Below are positions 46,968 through 56,237 of a stretch of 64,000 bases of DNA, piece by piece. Position numbers and translations under genes: made by a program. The DNA comes from Mixophyes australis (lineage: Eukaryota; Chordata; Amphibia; Anura; Limnodynastidae), in assembly GCA_036250195.1 (NCBI GenBank), contig JAVHZZ010000010.1, positions 82,694,757 to 82,758,756 of the forward strand. The letters are read 5' to 3'. Position 1 is the first letter of the stretch; each line of letters starts with the position of its first letter. Below the pieces are notes generated by a model. The model was not told the origin of the DNA. It did not search any database and worked only from the letters and a program-made list of their open reading frames with translations.

Positions 46968-47563
46968 TGCCAATTAAATTGCCTTGCTAGTATGTTGAAT
47001 AAGAATAATCAGAGTTTCTATAGTGTATCCTTGTTAGTCTCACTCACTTCCCAAGTGATATCAAACTGAAAAACTTCTATATAAAATACTGGGCGCATAA
47101 GTAATTGCACCTGCATGTGAGTGAACTTTTATATTCTTTTACAATAAAGGTGAAAAAAACGTACTGCACCACGAGTGGTTTCTAAGATCTCAATAGTGAA
47201 GGGATCCTCGTTTTATCAATTAGAGACAAATAAAAGCAGATTTACAACCCCTTCATGTCATTCCCCTCCCTTATGCGCCAATCTTTTATATTGTTTCTTT
47301 GTTCATCATATTGGTAGACAACAGGCTTCTATCGTTTAAGACAATGGCAGCATCCCACCCCTTTTCCTTATCCCTTTTAGGAGCGCTTACTGATCACTCC
47401 ATCTTCTGTATTTTTGAAAAACTTCTATACTAGTTCTATAGAGGGGTTTCAGAATGTTGTCACTTCCGGTTTGTTCCAGGCATTTTTTTTTTTAAACTTT
47501 GATCAGTTTTAGTTAAAACACTGGAGTGTGCCCCAATCACCCCTCCCCCTAGATCTGCCCCTG

Positions 47564-48105
47564 CTTGTCTCAAAATATCTCCAAACTCGAAACCTCCATT
47601 CTGCACAAGATCTGCGTCTCTTATCCACTCTCATTACATGCTCCCATTCCCATTTACAGGACTTTTTTCGGGCTGCACCTACTTTGTGGAATTACCTCCC
47701 TCACACAATAATACTCTTGTCTTCAAACCTTTAAGCATTCTGTGAAAACACACCTCTTTAGGCAAGCTTATAATATTCCTCAACCACCCTCATAAGCTCC
47801 CTAGTTTACTCTATTACCACTCATTACACAGTTCACACAAGACTACAAGCCTGACCAACATTGCTGTGTGATTAGATCATATGGCCCACTAGGCTCTTTT
47901 TAACTCTGCATTCTGGCTGAACCAATAATGAATACATGGAACTTTACCTCATGCATCAGACTCTCATTGTTCTATAGATTGTAAGCTTGTGAGCAGGGTC
48001 TCTTAACTGTCTGTTACCCATTATTGCTTTATTACTGTGTGTGTCCCCAATTGTAAAGCATTACAGAATTTGCTGGTACTATATAAATATTGATAATGAT
48101 GATGG
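47564..48105 (+). mobile_element. L2-type LINE, part 2 and 3' UTR
   Basis: It continues the frame from 31504: 'LVSKYLQTRN', 'STLITCSHSHLQDFFRAAPT', 'LWNYLPHTI'. The 3' UTR follows, with 'gattgtaagcttgtgagcag' and 'ggtactatataaata', and a 'tgatgatga' end. It is a truncated, inactive copy. Confidence 0.8.
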
Positions 48106-48153
48106 GCCAGCAAATGAGTGAAGCGAAGGGTGCAGGAGTGCTGGGAGGGGGAG

Positions 48154-48398
48154 CAGGGGCGGATCTAGAAAATAGTTCTACCTGGGACGATATAGGGAGG
48201 GGGGGGATTTAGACACCACCCCCTTTTTGATACCTAAGGCTGCCTACGGCTGCACAATATGTGGAGGTCCGTTCGGCAGTGACAGGTAGGGAGAGTGTGT
48301 TACAATCAGAGCAGCCGGGCAGCACACTGTCTCTGCTGAACGGACCTACACATAGTGTGCAGCCACTGGTAGCAAGCCCCCCTAGATCCGCCACTGGC
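48154..48398. mobile_element. hAT MITE, about 245 bp
   Basis: CAGGGGCGGATCTAG at the left and CTAGATCCGCCACTG near the right are inverted. agggggag flanks both sides (48146-48153, 48399-48406). The ends match those of the 16-kb insertion. Inside, inverted copies of a segment containing 'aggtccgttcggcag' form a stem. Confidence 0.75.
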
Positions 48399-48406
48399 AG
48401 GGGGAG

Positions 48407-48888
48407 AGAGGAAAGGCAGCTTGAGAGACAGTCAGATATGACATGGATCAGATTAATTACACAGTAACATCGTAACAGAATGAGAAGCAAAGTTGAGTGA
48501 TGGATTCATGAGGCAACAAAAGAATGTGTAAGTAACAGTGACAGCATTGTGGTGCTAAATAAATAAATACATGGTGATGATTATGATGATATCATGATAT
48601 AGTAAAAACAACTCTGTAACGCATCAATGGATACAATACAAGGGTGAATATATTGAAGTGTCCATGAAGAAACAGAGCTGGAAGATGAGTATTCAATTCC
48701 CACAAGTTAAGGTAAAAATGCATGAATTTCACTTAACATGTATGTGACCCCAAAACTACAAAAAAGCCACCATCAAGCCACTTTTGTCCGCCCAATCTCC
48801 AATGACTGCCACCAATAATGATCTGTACACAAAGCATCCAAGTGTAACGTTGACACCTCAAAAGACAAACGCTTCTAAAACGAAAATG
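48407..48888. other. Unassigned interval
   Basis: No gene or element was recognised between the MITE and the Ngaro element. Confidence 0.4.
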
Positions 48889-49332
48889 TATAAAATGCTT
48901 AATGGCTGATACCTTTCCTTACATTATTCTCTTATCGTTTTAACCATAACCATAATAAAGACACGACAACTTAAATGTGAGGAAAGTAACACGGGATTTA
49001 TTGCCAGGTATGGTGGTGGAGAAAGGAGCAGACCGAGTCGACATCCGCCAGGCCAACCAGGATGCCCCAAGCCTTCCAGGGGGCATCCGCAAACGGGGGA
49101 CAACCACACACCCCAAGGCGCACATATCTACCTAAACGGGGCTACCGCCCCGGGCACTACAGAACCCTCCCCTTTTCTAGGCTAACGGAAGCAACCACAA
49201 GTCAACCCGGTCGGGAAGTACTTGGACCGAGACTAATAGCCTATTCCATTTGAAAACAGGTGGGTTAAGCGTGCCCGATACCATCATGTGCCCTTACCAC
49301 TGGCCGTCGACTGTACTGCGATTTCCGGCCAC
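48889..49332 (-). repeat. Ngaro direct repeat B2 (444 bp)
   Basis: Matches 49611-50054 at an offset of 722 bp. The differences I can see are g/a near 49004 and a/t near 49023. Confidence 0.93.
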
Positions 49333-49421
49333 TGTTATTCCCCGATAACCACCACCGCCAACTGTACCGGTCCCCGATCACCGCAGATGACCATCTTTGT
49401 TGATGCATAGGGAGGGAGGGT

Positions 49422-49442
49422 GGGTAACGTCCAGCAGTGTAA
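49422..49442 (-). repeat. Ngaro internal A2 core
   Basis: Shares 20 of 21 bases with 55648-55668, including acgtccagcagtgtaa. It lies between B1 and B2. Confidence 0.65.
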
Positions 49443-49610
49443 GAGATGGATTCTTCTCCGCCTATCCCATATATAATCTCCGTAACTCCTCCCCGTGACT
49501 CATCCGGACGTCCTGATCAGACCAGCCCCTTTAACCCCCCAGAGTCCAATACAGTTCAACACAGCCTTAGCTTTTATTATCCCTCGGGCTTATATCCAGC
49601 CCTCTGTTCT

Positions 49611-50054
49611 TATAAAATGCTTAATGGCTGATACCTTTCCTTACATTATTCTCTTATCGTTTTAACCATAACCATAATAAAGACACGACAACTTAAATGT
49701 GAGGAAAGTAACACGGGATTTATTACCAGGTATGGTGGTGGAGATAGGAGCAGACCGAGTCGACATCCGCCAGGCCAACCAGGATGCCCCAAGCCTTCCA
49801 GGGGGCATCCGCAAACGGGGGACAACCACACACCCCAAGGCGCACATATCTACCTAAACGGGGCTACCGCCCCGGGCACTACAGAACCCTCCCCTTTTCT
49901 AGGCTAACGGAAGCAACCACAAGTCAACCCGGTCGGGAAGTACTTGGACCGAGACTAATAGCCTATTCCATTTGAAAACAGGTGGGTTAAGCGTGCCCGA
50001 TACCATCATGTGCCCTTACCACTGGCCGTCGACTGTACTGCGATTTCCGGCCAC
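49611..50054 (-). repeat. Ngaro direct repeat B1 (444 bp)
   Basis: The inner copy, immediately downstream (on the minus strand) of the SGNH ORF. The short frames within it duplicate those of B2 and are not genes. Confidence 0.93.
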
Positions 50055-50090
50055 GCCCGGGTCCTCCAGACCCGCGGCCCGCCACCACAC

Positions 50091-50762
50091 CTAAAGAATT
50101 CCCGCTAAGCCTCTATAAATATCCTCAATAAACAAACGCATGCCTTCCTCATTCAGATGAACACCATCAGACCGATATAGCCCAGGACTCTGGAAACGTA
50201 TAAGAGGATGTTGTATACGGACTCCACCAATCGAGCGAATAAATCGAGCAATCACCGAGTTCACTTTTTTCCGTACCTCGTCAGCCACTCTGCCTTCCTT
50301 AAAATATCTCCAAGACAACCTAGGCACTATAGCCGACCAGCATATTAACAGGTCAGGCCAGGAGGCACGGACCCAAGCCAATTCCGACTGAATTACGAAC
50401 TCCAAATCTACGGTCCTACCTATACCCAGGTCATTTCCTCCCAGATGAATAACCAACACATGAGGCACACCCCTTTTAGTAATCTCATTTACTAACAACC
50501 TTCGAAAACCCGTCCATCTTAAACCCCTCTGACCAATCCACTGAACCACAACCGACCCCGGAATAGCTGAAGTGTCACCTATAGCCCTATGCAAAGCAGC
50601 CCAATGCACAAACGAATGTCCCAAAACCCATACCAGCCGCGGGGTCCTGTGCTCTGTAAAGAAGGCAGTGAAAAACAATATATATGTTAACGACAAATAC
50701 CAGCAAAACTTTTGAGCGGCTGGAAATTGAAAATTAAGAAGAAGAAAAGCAAAGACCAGCAT
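50091..50762 (-). CDS. Ngaro ORF4: SGNH/GDSL-type hydrolase
   Basis: 223 codons. SGNH blocks in order: 'WVLGHSFVHWA' (block I, nucleophile Ser in G-H-S), 'VIHLGGNDLG' (block III, G-x-N-D), and 'RSDGVHLNEEGMRLF' (block V, D-x-x-H). All catalytic residues are in place. Such a hydrolase is a known extra ORF of vertebrate Ngaro elements; its job in the cycle is not established and esterase activity is inferred. The first 45 residues are hydrophobic and precede a strong acceptor-like site (pyrimidine tract then TTTACAG, about 50656), so the real product may start from a spliced upstream exon, not from the first ATG. Confidence 0.88.
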   Translation of the reverse strand: MLVFAFLLLNFQFPAAQKFCWYLSLTYILFFTAFFTEHRTPRLVWVLGHSFVHWAALHRAIGDTSAIPGSVVVQWIGQRGLRWTGFRRLLVNEITKRGVPHVLVIHLGGNDLGIGRTVDLEFVIQSELAWVRASWPDLLICWSAIVPRLSWRYFKEGRVADEVRKKVNSVIARFIRSIGGVRIQHPLIRFQSPGLYRSDGVHLNEEGMRLFIEDIYRGLAGIL

Positions 50763-51035
50763 GGCCCCAGGATTCTAACCTGCACACCCATAACAGGCAA
50801 CTCAGCAGACCACCACACAAGAGGTACACATTCACACAAGTAGCAAAAGGAAACAAAGAGGGGAGCTGAAACACAAGCGAGGGTAAAACCATTAAAACCT
50901 CATGGAGCCAACAAGCCAATCATGGCCCCACTTTAGAGGGAAAAAACGGACAAAACCCTCGCGCCCTGCTTAAAAAGCATGAGCAGCCGCAGCCCTGTGA
51001 ATCCGCCCGCAGCTTCAGATCAGGAGAGCAAAAAT

Positions 51036-51944
51036 TCAGGAAAGAAGAGAGGGTCGCACATAACGTTTGTAGACATTACTTTTCCACCTGCCCAGTTCCT
51101 TCAAGGCAGGCTCTGATGCCCCTGCAACCGCAGCAGATGTAGCTGCACCAATACGGAAAGAATGTGTGCCAAACTGCTTACAATCCACACCCACAGCCGT
51201 CAATGTGCGTTTAAAAACCACTGAAAATTGGTACCTGGTGAGAGGTGAACCATCAACATGCACCAACCAAGGTAATGCACCACTCGGTCTAAGGGAGGCA
51301 AATTGGCTGATTAACACAATAGGGCATACCGCACAACCCACCCTTGGGACCAATGTAACCCAGCGCCCTCTCCCTAACTGGTCAGATTTAGACTTCCTCA
51401 CCTTACAACAAACAGAGCTGCTAGATATTATTACGTGCTGGCCTAGCATACCTGACAAGGGGAAAGTCCGAGAGGAAGCAAATAGCTCGCTCACCCGCAA
51501 AGCGCCAAAGTATAACATAACAAAAGCAGCGCGAAACAAAGCAACCTCGTAGCTATCCCTAGCAATTGTCGAGATTGCGGCCACCATATTCCCTAGCAAC
51601 GAGTCACTGATAGGCCTTCTTTGATCCGAATGAACCGGTCTTTCTCTCGCCCAACCCCTCAGGGCCTTTGAAATCAAAAAACTTTTTGTCAAGTCTCTCT
51701 CTCCTTTCATCCTAGCAAAGAATGATATCCCTGCCAATGAGGCCACCATGGAGGCCTTAGACTTGCCTGCCTGATACCCTGCCCAGACAAACGCCAGCAT
51801 CCGCTTATCCCCACCTTCCTTACCGCCAAGGCCTTGGCTGTGGAAAGTGCACCATTCCGTCCATGCAGCCCGATATTTTCTCCTCGTCGAGGGAGCCAGG
51901 GAGGCTTCGGCCAGCCCTTCTATGCTGGCTTGACAATCTGCCAT
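51036..51944 (-). CDS. Ngaro ORF3: tyrosine recombinase
   Basis: 302 codons. An N-terminal SAM-like/core-binding region ('STRRKYRAAWTEWCTF') is followed by the catalytic domain: 'FGALRVSEL' with the first Arg, 'THSFRIGAATSAA' with the H-x-x-R pair, and 'GRWKSNVYKRYVRP' with the nucleophile Tyr. This enzyme would integrate the cDNA circle instead of a DDE integrase. The first Met lies 25 bp inside the RT ORF in another frame, so translation by reinitiation, frameshift or splicing is likely. No disruptions. Confidence 0.93.
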   Translation of the reverse strand: MADCQASIEGLAEASLAPSTRRKYRAAWTEWCTFHSQGLGGKEGGDKRMLAFVWAGYQAGKSKASMVASLAGISFFARMKGERDLTKSFLISKALRGWARERPVHSDQRRPISDSLLGNMVAAISTIARDSYEVALFRAAFVMLYFGALRVSELFASSRTFPLSGMLGQHVIISSSSVCCKVRKSKSDQLGRGRWVTLVPRVGCAVCPIVLISQFASLRPSGALPWLVHVDGSPLTRYQFSVVFKRTLTAVGVDCKQFGTHSFRIGAATSAAVAGASEPALKELGRWKSNVYKRYVRPSLLS

Positions 51945-53614
51945 ACGTAAGAGGGACAGGGCACACCCGTTAGGGATGCCCCAGGAGCCAAGACCCTAAA
52001 TCTCTCCATCTGACCCCTAGATAACGCATCCGCCAACTCATTCTCGACTCCCGGCACATGTCGAGCTTGAAAGGATATATCGCAGGCCAGACAGCGCCAG
52101 ACTAACCTACACAGAACTGTAATTACTGGGGGGGACTTGGACCTTTGTCCATTTATTGCCTGCACAACACCGAGGTTGTCACACCAAAAAACTACCTGTT
52201 TTCCAGTTAACCTGCTTGACCATAGCTCCAGTGCCACGATCATGGGGAAAATCTCGAGTAGCGTCATGTTAGCTGTCCAGCCGGACGCCACCCACTCCTC
52301 GGGCCATGAAGCAGTACACCACTCGCCGGCAAAGTATGCCCCAAACCCTACCGACCCAGCTGCATCTGTAAATAGCTCCAGCTCCGGACTGGACACCGGA
52401 GGACCGGGCCATACCCGTACTCCGTTGAAATCCTGTAAGAACAGGTCCCACACTGCCAAATCCTCCCGGATTTCCTCCGAGAGTGAGATTCGACAATGCG
52501 GTCGCCTGTTCCCCGCCGTTGCCCTCTCCAGCTTCCTACAAAATACCCTGCCCATGGGTATCACCCGGCAAGCAAAATTGAAACGTCCCAATAACTCCTG
52601 CGCTTGTCTCAACGACACTTCCCCTTGGCCTATCACTTCGCCTATAGCTCCCCTTAGCTTACTCACTTTATCGTTTGGCAAGCAGCAGATACCCCGGACA
52701 GTATCTATCTCAATACCCAGGTATGATAACTTGGTGGTGGGGCCTTCAGTTTTTTCCCCAGCCACTGGTACCCCCAGGGAATGGAAAAGAGCCCTCACCG
52801 CAAACAACATGTCTCTACAAGTCTCATCCTCCCCGGGCCCTACCACCAAGAAGTCGTCCAAGTAGTGGGCGACTCCGTGGTGGCCTGTGCCCGCGCAGAT
52901 ACACCAGTGCAAGAACGAACTGAAGCATTTGAAGAATGCACAGGACACCGCGCACCCCATGGGAAGGCACCTGTCTACATAATAGCCCTCCTCTAGCTTA
53001 AAACCCATAAAGGGGAAGGAATCCGGATGAAGCGGCAGCAGACGAAAAGCCGACTCCACGTCAACTTTCCCCATCAATGCCCCTTCCCCGAATCCCCGAA
53101 CCATGTCCAGAGCCGATTCAAAGGACTGGTACGTGACACTACAGTACTCATCTGGGATCGCATCGTTCACCGACGCCCCATGTGGAAATGAGAGATGCTG
53201 AATGAGTCGAAATTTCCCTGCCACCTTTTTAGGAACCACCCCTACCGGGGACACCACCAATTCCCGATATGGGGGGTCCCGAAAAGGTCCACTCATGCGC
53301 CCCAGCCTCACCTCCTTCTGAACTTTCTCCAATAGAACCCCTGGGTGCAAACTAGCCGATTTCAAATTTCTCCCTTTTCCCGACTGAACCGCTCCCTCGA
53401 TAGGAACTCGAAACCCCTCTCTAAAACCTTCCCTCAAAAACTCTGCCTCCATCCTATGAGGATAGCGGCTGAGCCACCTGCCCAGGCTCACCAAATTAAT
53501 CGGCGACCCTGCCTTCCCCAACGCCAGTGCTGGGCTGACCACCTGAGCCACCTCTTCTATCCTGCTTGTCACATGCCTTTGCTGGATGCCCTCCCCCGCA
53601 CTTAATACATGCAT
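51920..53614 (-). CDS. Ngaro ORF2: reverse transcriptase and RNase H
   Basis: 564 codons. RT fingers/palm: 'GKFRLIQHLSFPHGASVNDA', 'GKVDVESAFRLLPLHP' (first catalytic Asp), 'LPMGCAVSCAFF', and 'AHYLDDFLVVG' (Y-L-D-D). Thumb: 'LSYLGIEID'. RNase H: 'LELFTDAAGSVGFGAYF', a Glu in 'TLLEIFPMIVAL', 'FWCDNLGVVQAING' and 'ENELADALSRG', with catalytic D-E-D-D all present. No aspartic protease and no DDE integrase, as in the DIRS order. It overlaps ORF1 by 119 bp in a different frame. Confidence 0.95.
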   Translation of the reverse strand: MHVLSAGEGIQQRHVTSRIEEVAQVVSPALALGKAGSPINLVSLGRWLSRYPHRMEAEFLREGFREGFRVPIEGAVQSGKGRNLKSASLHPGVLLEKVQKEVRLGRMSGPFRDPPYRELVVSPVGVVPKKVAGKFRLIQHLSFPHGASVNDAIPDEYCSVTYQSFESALDMVRGFGEGALMGKVDVESAFRLLPLHPDSFPFMGFKLEEGYYVDRCLPMGCAVSCAFFKCFSSFLHWCICAGTGHHGVAHYLDDFLVVGPGEDETCRDMLFAVRALFHSLGVPVAGEKTEGPTTKLSYLGIEIDTVRGICCLPNDKVSKLRGAIGEVIGQGEVSLRQAQELLGRFNFACRVIPMGRVFCRKLERATAGNRRPHCRISLSEEIREDLAVWDLFLQDFNGVRVWPGPPVSSPELELFTDAAGSVGFGAYFAGEWCTASWPEEWVASGWTANMTLLEIFPMIVALELWSSRLTGKQVVFWCDNLGVVQAINGQRSKSPPVITVLCRLVWRCLACDISFQARHVPGVENELADALSRGQMERFRVLAPGASLTGVPCPSYVWQIVKPA

Positions 53615-54947
53615 GGGTGAATCTGCACCCTTGTCCGTGAGGGCAGCTTGATCGGTTGAACAGGAAACAGCGGCCCTTGCTGAGAAAGGGCGCGTTACCC
53701 TTCACCCGCCCTGTCTGTCGCCGCCACGTGACGCTTGTGGCGGCGGCCCCCCACCCTTCCTGGGACACCTTCAACCAAGTCTCAACATCTTTGTAACCTA
53801 ACATCAGGCTGGCGTGTCCCTTATATTTTTCCCTGAACACCTCATCGTAGGCCAGCCAAACCCCGGGACGGGAGGACACGTACATCTCGTGTATTATATG
53901 CAGATATTTTAGCATATCCATCCATTCGCTAGGGCGAGACTCCAGATAACAGGCCGCAAAGAGGTAAGCGCCCGACAGCCAGTTCTTGTAGGTCTTGTAA
54001 CTGGCTTCCCCGGCCCCTCCCCTGGCCATGGCCTCTGTGACCAATTTCTTGCCCTGCTTGGAGACTTCAAACATATCCACGAAACGCCCCCTGTGAATTC
54101 TACTGCGTATTGTCTTCCTGACACCTTGAAATATACCTGTGCTTGCGCAGCGCATAGTGTCATCACCCGTGAGCCTGGAGCCCCTGAAATGTCTGTGTCT
54201 ATCCGCAGAGCGCTCTGACTGTCTGGTAACAAAATGCTTCCGCAAGCGCTTCACTAACCGCTGCGGACTACCTTGTGAATCCGAAGAAGACATGCTAGAG
54301 CTACAGCTATAGCTACCAGACCCCCCAGATTGCTCGTCATACATATCAAAGACATTCATCTCACCTTGCTCCGCGGACCCTCCTTCCAAGCCCGTCCACT
54401 GACCTTCCATCTCCGCCTCAGCCGAGGCCTGCCGCTCTCGAGTCACGGACCCATCCCTTCGACCACCACTGAAAGCGACGCCATCTGCTGGGAGAGATAC
54501 GTTACTACATGACGCCAGAGACACAGCATCAATCAACAAAGAGCGCCTTCCCTGACTACCCGGCCTGTGAGTCTCCTGCACCAACCGTCTAGGCCGCTCC
54601 CCCTGTCCTTCCGGGGCAACACTGCTGGGACCTGATCCACTCCTCGATCTACCCCTGCGGGACCTGGAAACCACCTGTCTGCTGCCCCCTGCTGCCCGGT
54701 CTGACTGCTGACTACTCTGGGATAGGGCTCTATTCACTCTGGCCCGGCTATGCCCATGTAAAACATCCTGAACCTGCCCCTGGTGACTACCCCTTGGAGA
54801 TGAAGAAGGAGGAAGACCACTGTCTATCCCCCGCAGGACATTCCGCTCATCCCTGCCCTCCCCTAGAACAGGACTACCCCTACCATGTAAGCTACCATGT
54901 ACACTGAGTGCCCGTGACAGGGATTGGGACTGACTAATTACAGGCAC
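53496..54947 (-). CDS. Ngaro ORF1: gag-like nucleic-acid-binding protein
   Basis: 483 codons. The N-terminal half is Ser/Arg/Gly-rich and disordered in appearance. A globular part at about residues 250-400 contains 'GEASYKTYKNWLSGAYLFAA'. Near the C-terminus is a CCCH finger (C-x7-C-x5-C-x3-H in 'CFLFNRSSCPHGQGCRFTH') and a knuckle-like 'CIKCGGGHPAKAC'. Role: binding and packaging element RNA (inferred). Whether the first ATG is used is unknown. The polymorphic-looking 5' leader holds two G runs (about 55008-55018 and 55321-55331). Confidence 0.88.
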   Translation of the reverse strand: MPVISQSQSLSRALSVHGSLHGRGSPVLGEGRDERNVLRGIDSGLPPSSSPRGSHQGQVQDVLHGHSRARVNRALSQSSQQSDRAAGGSRQVVSRSRRGRSRSGSGPSSVAPEGQGERPRRLVQETHRPGSQGRRSLLIDAVSLASCSNVSLPADGVAFSGGRRDGSVTRERQASAEAEMEGQWTGLEGGSAEQGEMNVFDMYDEQSGGSGSYSCSSSMSSSDSQGSPQRLVKRLRKHFVTRQSERSADRHRHFRGSRLTGDDTMRCASTGIFQGVRKTIRSRIHRGRFVDMFEVSKQGKKLVTEAMARGGAGEASYKTYKNWLSGAYLFAACYLESRPSEWMDMLKYLHIIHEMYVSSRPGVWLAYDEVFREKYKGHASLMLGYKDVETWLKVSQEGWGAAATSVTWRRQTGRVKGNAPFLSKGRCFLFNRSSCPHGQGCRFTHACIKCGGGHPAKACDKQDRRGGSGGQPSTGVGEGRVAD

Positions 54948-55647
54948 CCTGGGGCTACTCCCCCTATTAAAAGTGGAACTGCTGGGCCTGCTAACACTCG
55001 TGGGGGGGGGGGGGGGACACCACCCCCCTGTACTGACCGTGAGCCAGCACTATCCTCATGCTGGCCCACAGACCTATGGTGATGCCTGCCAGCGGGGGGG
55101 GTGCACTGCCCCCTCCGCCGCTGAACGCTGGCCACTTGTCCTCCCCCTAGCTGGAGCTAGACGAGCGGCTCCTCCGCTCGTGGAGTTGCCATGGCGACGG
55201 ACCCGGGACCTGGCTGAAACATACCCCTCCGCCGCATCGCGTGGAGGGGGGAAGGCCCGGCGACTGCTAGCTCTCACATGAGAGCGGGATGCCTGGCCAG
55301 CTAACGGTAAGGCACCGGGCGGGGGGGGGGGAGCGGGAGTTAGCGGGGGAGCGAGGATCCATATTGCTGGGTTAAAAATGAGCACCAAACACCACAAAGG
55401 AGGGAGGGGTTGAGGGGAGGGCGTGAGCGGGGAAGAGGAGAGATAGGTGGAAGGGGATGTAGCGGGAGATGGTACAGGGATATACAACGCTAAATAAAAG
55501 TACCATACAATAAGGTGAAAAAGAAAATAAATAAAGAGCACAGACAAAGGAAAGGAGACACAAGCAGCTATACACAAGTTTTGAGAAATAAGGACAGCGT
55601 ACTAAGAGATATACTTATCTGTGTCAAGAAGCCTCTAACGTTCAGCA

Positions 55648-55668
55648 GGGTCACGTCCAGCAGTGTAA
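55648..55668 (-). repeat. Ngaro 5'-terminal A1 core
   Basis: The 5' end of the element. It matches 49422-49442. A partial second copy, 'acgttcagcaggg', lies directly beside it (55638-55650). Confidence 0.6.
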
Positions 55669-56160
55669 ATGTATACCTTTGCCACTGGGCAATATAATTC
55701 AGACTTTACACAAAGTACACATATCCTTATATCCCTGGGAGCTAGCAGATAAAATTTGGGTGTACATTTCTGGGGTGCACTAATTATTAGTATTAGTTTT
55801 GAGAAGAATTATGGAAACAATTTTTTTGTACTGTTTTTCTTATTTTTGCTAATTCTTTTTCTTATACAAGTCCATAAACGAATAAGCTACTGTTTACAAT
55901 ATGACACCATATCTGTCCCCAAACACTGTGTTCTAAAATATTGAAATTCCTGCTGCAACAAATGCAGATCCCCTCCAGTGACTGAAGAGTTACATTGAGC
56001 TCCAGGTAATTATCACAGCCCAGCTAATGGCAGTTTCCCAAACAAGTGTAAAAAAAAATGCAGAAGTATTAGTATTATTACAGGAGGCATTGCTGGGACT
56101 TCTAGTTCTACAACAGCTGCAGCCATAGCTAAACATAACCATTCTTTTCTATGGCTTACC
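55669..56160. other. Upstream flank of TMEM216
   Basis: No element or gene was recognised. A/T-rich until the promoter. Confidence 0.4.
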
Positions 56161-56237
56161 GAAGGGGGCGGGGTTACTGGCCGTATCCAGGAAGTGACGT
56201 CATACGCGTCCTTAGCGCAACAAGATGGCGTCCAGAG
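56161..56237 (+). promoter_or_regulatory. TMEM216 promoter, TATA-less
   Basis: A GC box (gggggcgggg, 56164-56173), an ETS-like 'caggaagtg' (56188-56196) overlapping a perfect CRE (TGACGTCA, 56195-56202), and a YY1-type 'caagatggcg' (56221-56230) that covers the start codon. These are typical of housekeeping promoters. No TATA box. The transcription start is not determined. Confidence 0.65.
56225..56237 (+). CDS. TMEM216: TMEM216 exon 1 (coding part)
   Basis: ATGGCGTCCAGAG then GTGAGG: Met-Ala-Ser-Arg plus one base. The ATG sits inside a YY1-type motif. Confidence 0.85.

Larger units (their letters stand above)
31505..47563. mobile_element. 16-kb hAT-bounded nested insertion
   Basis: The left end CAGCGGCGGATCTAG (31505-31519) and right end CTAGATCTGCCCCTG (47549-47563) are inverted copies with two differences. 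The flanking 8-bp direct repeat cttgtctc is identical (31497-31504 and 47564-47571). Removing 31505-47571 restores a continuous L2 reading frame across the junction, so the block arrived as one insertion and was enlarged later. Identified later or internal arrivals are a Harbinger-type MITE (32528-32947), the 11.3-kb inverted-repeat element (35030-46307) and its nested ERV, LTR and MITEs. About 4 kb remain as the putative original hAT, in which I see no transposase. A related short hAT with the same ends is at 48154-48398. Confidence 0.8.
48889..55668 (-). mobile_element. Ngaro-type tyrosine-recombinase retrotransposon, near intact
   Basis: The minus strand carries four open frames in order: gag-like (54947-53496), RT/RNase H (53614-51920), tyrosine recombinase (51944-51036) and SGNH hydrolase (50762-50091). 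The 3' side has split direct repeats as in the DIRS order: B1 (49611-50054) and B2 (48889-49332) flank a 278-bp middle. A 21-bp sequence at the 5' end (55648-55668) recurs in that middle (49422-49442) with one mismatch, and is taken as the A1/A2 pair. ATGTATA occurs at both outer junctions (48886-48892 and 55669-55675). Open frames and repeats differing at about two sites indicate a young, possibly mobile copy. Confidence 0.9.

Noticed and set aside
46587..46973. 128-codon minus-strand frame
   Set aside because: It spans a palindrome and MITE ends, with repeated peptide 'LLRRSRES' arising from the inverted arms on both strands.
48924..49975. Paired open frames of 61-63 codons occurring twice
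   Set aside because: They duplicate because they lie in the Ngaro B1/B2 direct repeats; no protein similarity.
51166..53605. Plus-strand open frames (for example 51166-51552, 52137-52865, 52675-52996, 53345-53605)
   Set aside because: They are antisense shadows of the intact Ngaro RT and recombinase ORFs and have no family motifs.
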